This document shows positions 61,889-64,000 of a DNA stretch of 64,000 nt, one piece after another. The notes under the pieces were generated by a model. It was not told where the DNA came from and made no database searches. It saw only the letters and a program-made list of their open reading frames with translations. Source of the stretch: Aeromicrobium sp. Root236 (lineage in GTDB: Bacteria; Actinomycetota; Actinomycetes; Propionibacteriales; Nocardioidaceae); assembly GCF_001428805.1 (NCBI RefSeq), contig NZ_LMIS01000001.1:988587-1052586 (forward strand), given 5' to 3'. Numbering within the stretch: position 1 is the first letter of the stretch; every line of letters starts with the position of its first letter. The translations under genes and the position numbers were made by a program.

Positions 61889-63496
61889 TCAGCCGTTGAT
61901 GCGCGAGGCCACCCCGTGGCGACGCAGACCGTACGTCAGCGCGTCGACGAGGGCCTCCCACGACGCCTCGATGATGTTGGCCCCGACACCGACCGTGACC
62001 CACGAGTCCTTGCCGTCCGAGGTCTCGATCAGCACCCTCGTGACCGCGTCGGTGCCGTGGCCCTGGTCGAGGATGCGTACGCGGAAGTCGATCAGGTGGA
62101 AGCGGGCGACATCGGGATAGACCTGCTCGATCGCCTGACGCAGCGCATGGTCGAGCGCGTTGACCGGACCGTTGCCCTCGCCGATCACGGCGAGGCGCAC
62201 TCCCCCGGCGACGAGCTTGACCGTCGCCTCGGCGACGGCGTCGTCACCGCGCGCGGACTCGGCCAGGACCCGCCAAGACTCGACGTCGAAGTACGAAGGC
62301 CGCGCCCCGTCCATCTCCTCGGCGAGCAGTAGCTCGAACGACGCGTCAGCGGCCTCGAACGTGTAGCCGGACTGCTCCATCGCCTTGACCCGGTCGGTGA
62401 CCCGGGCGAGTCGGGCCGGGTCGTCGGCCAGGTCGAAGCCCAGCTCCTTGCCCTTGAGCTCGATCGTGGCGCGACCGGCCATCTCCGACACGAGGAGACG
62501 CATGTCGTTGCCGACCAGTGCCGGGTCGATGTGCTGGTAGAGGTTGGGGTCGACGCGGATCGCGCTGGCGTGCAGCCCCGCCTTGTGGGCGAACGCCGAG
62601 ACGCCCGTGTAGGGCTGGCGGGCCGAGGGCGGGTAGTTCGTGATCTCCGCGATCGCGTGCGAGATCCGCGACGCGTCGGCGAGGGCGCCCTCAGGCAGCA
62701 CGGTCATGCCGAGCTTGAGCTCGAGGTTGGCGACGCACGTGATGAGGTCGGCGTTGCCCGTGCGTTCGCCGTAGCCGTTGACGCAGCCCTGCACGTGCGT
62801 CACACCGGCCTGGACCGCGGCCATCGAGTTGGCGACGGCGCATCCGGTGTCGTTGTGTGCGTGGATGCCGAGGCGTACGCCCGTGGTGGCGACGTCCGTG
62901 ACGATCTCGGTGACCCAGTGCGGCAGCATGCCGCCGTTGGTGTCGCACAGGATGACGACCTCGGCGCCGGCGTCACCCGCGGCGCGTACGACCTCGAGTG
63001 CGTAGTCGCGGTTGGCGCGGTAGCCGTCGAAGAAGTGCTCGAGGTCGACGAACACCCGCTGCCCCTCCTCGCGGAGGTAGGTCACGGTGTCGCGCACCAT
63101 CGCGAGGTTCTCCTCGAGCGTGGTGCGCAGCGCCTCGGTGACGTGGCGGTCGTGGCTCTTGGCGACCAGTGTCACGACCGACGCACCCGAGTCGCGGAGC
63201 GCCTGGATCAGCGGATCCTCCGATGCCTGGACCCCGGCCCGCCGCGTGGCGCCGAACGCCGCGAGCGTCGCGTGCTTGAGGTCGAGCTCCTTGGCCGCCA
63301 GGGCGAAGAACTCGGTGTCCTTGGGGTTGGAGCCGGGCCAGCCGCCCTCGATGTAGCCCACGCCGAGGTCGTCGAGGTGACGAGCGATGTGCATCTTGTC
63401 CTGCACGGAGAGGTTGAGGCCCTCCTGCTGGGCGCCGTCTCGCATCGTCGTGTCATAGACGTGGAAGTCGCTCACGCTCTGGTGTCCTGCGTTCAC
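61889..63496 (-). CDS. cimA: Citramalate synthase
   Basis: 535-aa member of the isopropylmalate/homocitrate synthase family, CimA branch: FHVYDTTMRDGAQQEGLNLS, DLEHFFDGYRANRDYALEVV, IHAHNDTGCAVANSM (metal HxH) and a LeuA-type dimer/allosteric domain at the C-terminus. It condenses pyruvate and acetyl-CoA to citramalate, the threonine-independent route to isoleucine. Start: GTG at 63496 with AAGGAC 7 nt before; GTG at 63475 (SDFHVYDT) is an alternative. It is preceded by a leader peptide and attenuator. Confidence 0.92.
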   Translation of the reverse strand: MNAGHQSVSDFHVYDTTMRDGAQQEGLNLSVQDKMHIARHLDDLGVGYIEGGWPGSNPKDTEFFALAAKELDLKHATLAAFGATRRAGVQASEDPLIQALRDSGASVVTLVAKSHDRHVTEALRTTLEENLAMVRDTVTYLREEGQRVFVDLEHFFDGYRANRDYALEVVRAAGDAGAEVVILCDTNGGMLPHWVTEIVTDVATTGVRLGIHAHNDTGCAVANSMAAVQAGVTHVQGCVNGYGERTGNADLITCVANLELKLGMTVLPEGALADASRISHAIAEITNYPPSARQPYTGVSAFAHKAGLHASAIRVDPNLYQHIDPALVGNDMRLLVSEMAGRATIELKGKELGFDLADDPARLARVTDRVKAMEQSGYTFEAADASFELLLAEEMDGARPSYFDVESWRVLAESARGDDAVAEATVKLVAGGVRLAVIGEGNGPVNALDHALRQAIEQVYPDVARFHLIDFRVRILDQGHGTDAVTRVLIETSDGKDSWVTVGVGANIIEASWEALVDALTYGLRRHGVASRING

Positions 63497-63545
63497 TGCT
63501 CTGTCCTTCGGTCCGGTCGGCATCTCGGCCACTCGTCTCGACAAC

Positions 63546-63588
63546 AAAAAAGCCCCCCAGGATATGGGAGGCAGCGCGTCGGGGGCTT
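63546..63588 (-). terminator. Attenuator terminator in the cimA leader
   Basis: On the minus strand AAGCCCCC (63588-63581) and GGGGGCTT (63557-63550) form an 8-bp stem, followed by six T (63551-63546). It starts 5 bases after the leader-peptide stop and ends 50 bases before the cimA start. It is the only hairpin with a T run that I find in the window. Confidence 0.8.
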
Positions 63589-63592
63589 GGTG

Positions 63593-63637
63593 TCAGTGCC
63601 CGGCGCGCCTGTCGATAATGATCGAGATGCTCTGCAT
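63593..63637 (-). CDS. Isoleucine-rich leader peptide of cimA
   Basis: A 14-codon frame, MQSISIIIDRRAGH, with four Ile codons in five positions (ATC TCG ATC ATT ATC). The ATG lies 7 nt after the TAGACT -10 box, so it would be translated as a leaderless leader. A terminator follows at once. This is the layout of amino-acid attenuators: when charged tRNA-Ile is scarce the ribosome stalls at the Ile codons and cimA should be read through. Confidence 0.8.
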   Translation of the reverse strand: MQSISIIIDRRAGH

Positions 63638-63642
63638 GCGGC

Positions 63643-63656
63643 TCAGTCTAGACTGA
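63643..63656. promoter_or_regulatory. Symmetric palindrome with -10 boxes on both strands
   Basis: TCAGTCTAGACTGA is a perfect 14-bp palindrome. It contains TAGACT on the minus strand (63650-63645, 7 nt from the leader ATG) and TAGACT on the plus strand (63649-63654, 9 nt from the ATG at 63664). The two -10 boxes overlap by two bases. Confidence 0.7.
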
Positions 63657-63663
63657 TCGACCT

Positions 63664-64000
63664 ATGACCGCCAGACCCGTCCCGCTCGACGTGGAGCCGA
63701 CCGTCATGTACGCCGTGATGACTCCGGACCCGTTGGAGTCCGAGGACCTGATCCCGCCACCCTCCCCCGAGCTGCTGCGTCACTACGGCTCGTCAGAGGT
63801 GGCAATGCGCCGGCTGAGGTCACGCCACCACCAGCGGCTCATCCTGCGCCGGACGAGCCTCGAGGACGCCGCCTTCACGATCCGCGACGCGCGCATCGAC
63901 GCGTTGCTGCTGGCCGAGGAGCACGACGGCGTCGTCATCGACCTCGGCATCCCCCGCGTCGTCGAGGGTCGCTCCGACGAGGTCTCCCTCGCACACGCCA
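63664..64000 (+). CDS. Unknown protein (3' end outside window)
   Basis: 112 codons are seen before the window ends. The protein starts MTARPVPLDVEPTVMYAVMT and contains PPPSPELLRHYGSSEVAMRR and RIDALLLAEEHDGVVIDLGI. I do not recognise the family. There is no ribosome-binding site; the TAGACT box 9 nt upstream suggests a leaderless or near-leaderless mRNA, divergent from cimA. Confidence 0.65.
   Translation, partial: MTARPVPLDVEPTVMYAVMTPDPLESEDLIPPPSPELLRHYGSSEVAMRRLRSRHHQRLILRRTSLEDAAFTIRDARIDALLLAEEHDGVVIDLGIPRVVEGRSDEVSLAHA

Noticed and set aside
63546..63660. T-box riboswitch in front of cimA
   Set aside because: No AGGGTGG-type T-box sequence or specifier stem. The Ile-rich leader frame explains the terminator better.

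Overview
The window is about 64 kb of a high-GC, gene-dense, circular-type actinobacterial chromosome. The order smc, ftsY, amtB-glnK-glnD, ffh, rpsP-khpA-rimM-trmD, rplS, rnhB-DUF2469, yraN-comM-dprA, xerC, M23 peptidase, rpsB is the conserved actinobacterial arrangement. Very frequent CGTACG words, many GTG/TTG starts and many leaderless genes (a TANNNT box ending 5-7 nt before the start codon) fit the Nocardioidaceae (Aeromicrobium/Nocardioides-like). That placement is inference; no marker here settles the genus. There is no sign of phage, insertion sequence, CRISPR array, tRNA or rRNA.

Layout. 1-12.7 kb: translation, RNA-processing and DNA-uptake genes on the minus strand (rpsB partial, xerC, dprA, comM, yraN, rnhB, rplS, trmD, rimM, khpA, rpsP), with small accessory genes inserted (lipoprotein, TetR plus cupin, acetyltransferase, NTF2-like). 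12.9-22.4 kb: an accessory block between rpsP and ffh (crotonase, membrane protein with winged-helix regulator, fatty-acid hydroxylase, ArsC-like, septum-formation-type protein, heterodimeric ABC exporter, gluconate permease and kinase). 22.5-34.5 kb: ffh, glnD-glnK-amtB, ftsY, NYN protein, thioesterase, smc. 34.6-38.7 kb: GlcNAc PTS locus (IIA, IIB, nagA; divergent GntR regulator and IIC). 38.7-47.4 kb: PH-domain proteins, dusB, a two-component system with an ABC transporter, a lipoprotein, glyS. 47.5-56.1 kb: amino-sugar salvage operon (ROK repressor, sugar ABC importer, nagZ, ROK kinase, nagB) and a convergent MsiK-type ATPase. 56.2-59.3 kb: znuA-znuC-znuB-zur. 59.3-64 kb: isoaspartyl methyltransferase, ElaA-like acetyltransferase, two paralogous membrane proteins of unknown function, cimA with an attenuator, and a partial unknown gene.

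How parts work together. The two amino-sugar loci together would take up and degrade GlcNAc-containing material: PTS uptake of GlcNAc with NagA, and ABC uptake with NagZ, a sugar kinase and NagB. A GGTACGT-centred operator lies both between nagA and the GntR gene and in front of the ATPase gene, so one regulator may control both. Zur probably represses its own zinc-import operon through two tandem boxes that reach the znuA start codon.

The most striking signal is in front of cimA: a 14-codon, isoleucine-rich leader peptide followed by an intrinsic terminator. This predicts attenuation of the citramalate route to isoleucine. Its -10 box lies in a perfect 14-bp palindrome that also provides a -10 box for the divergent gene.
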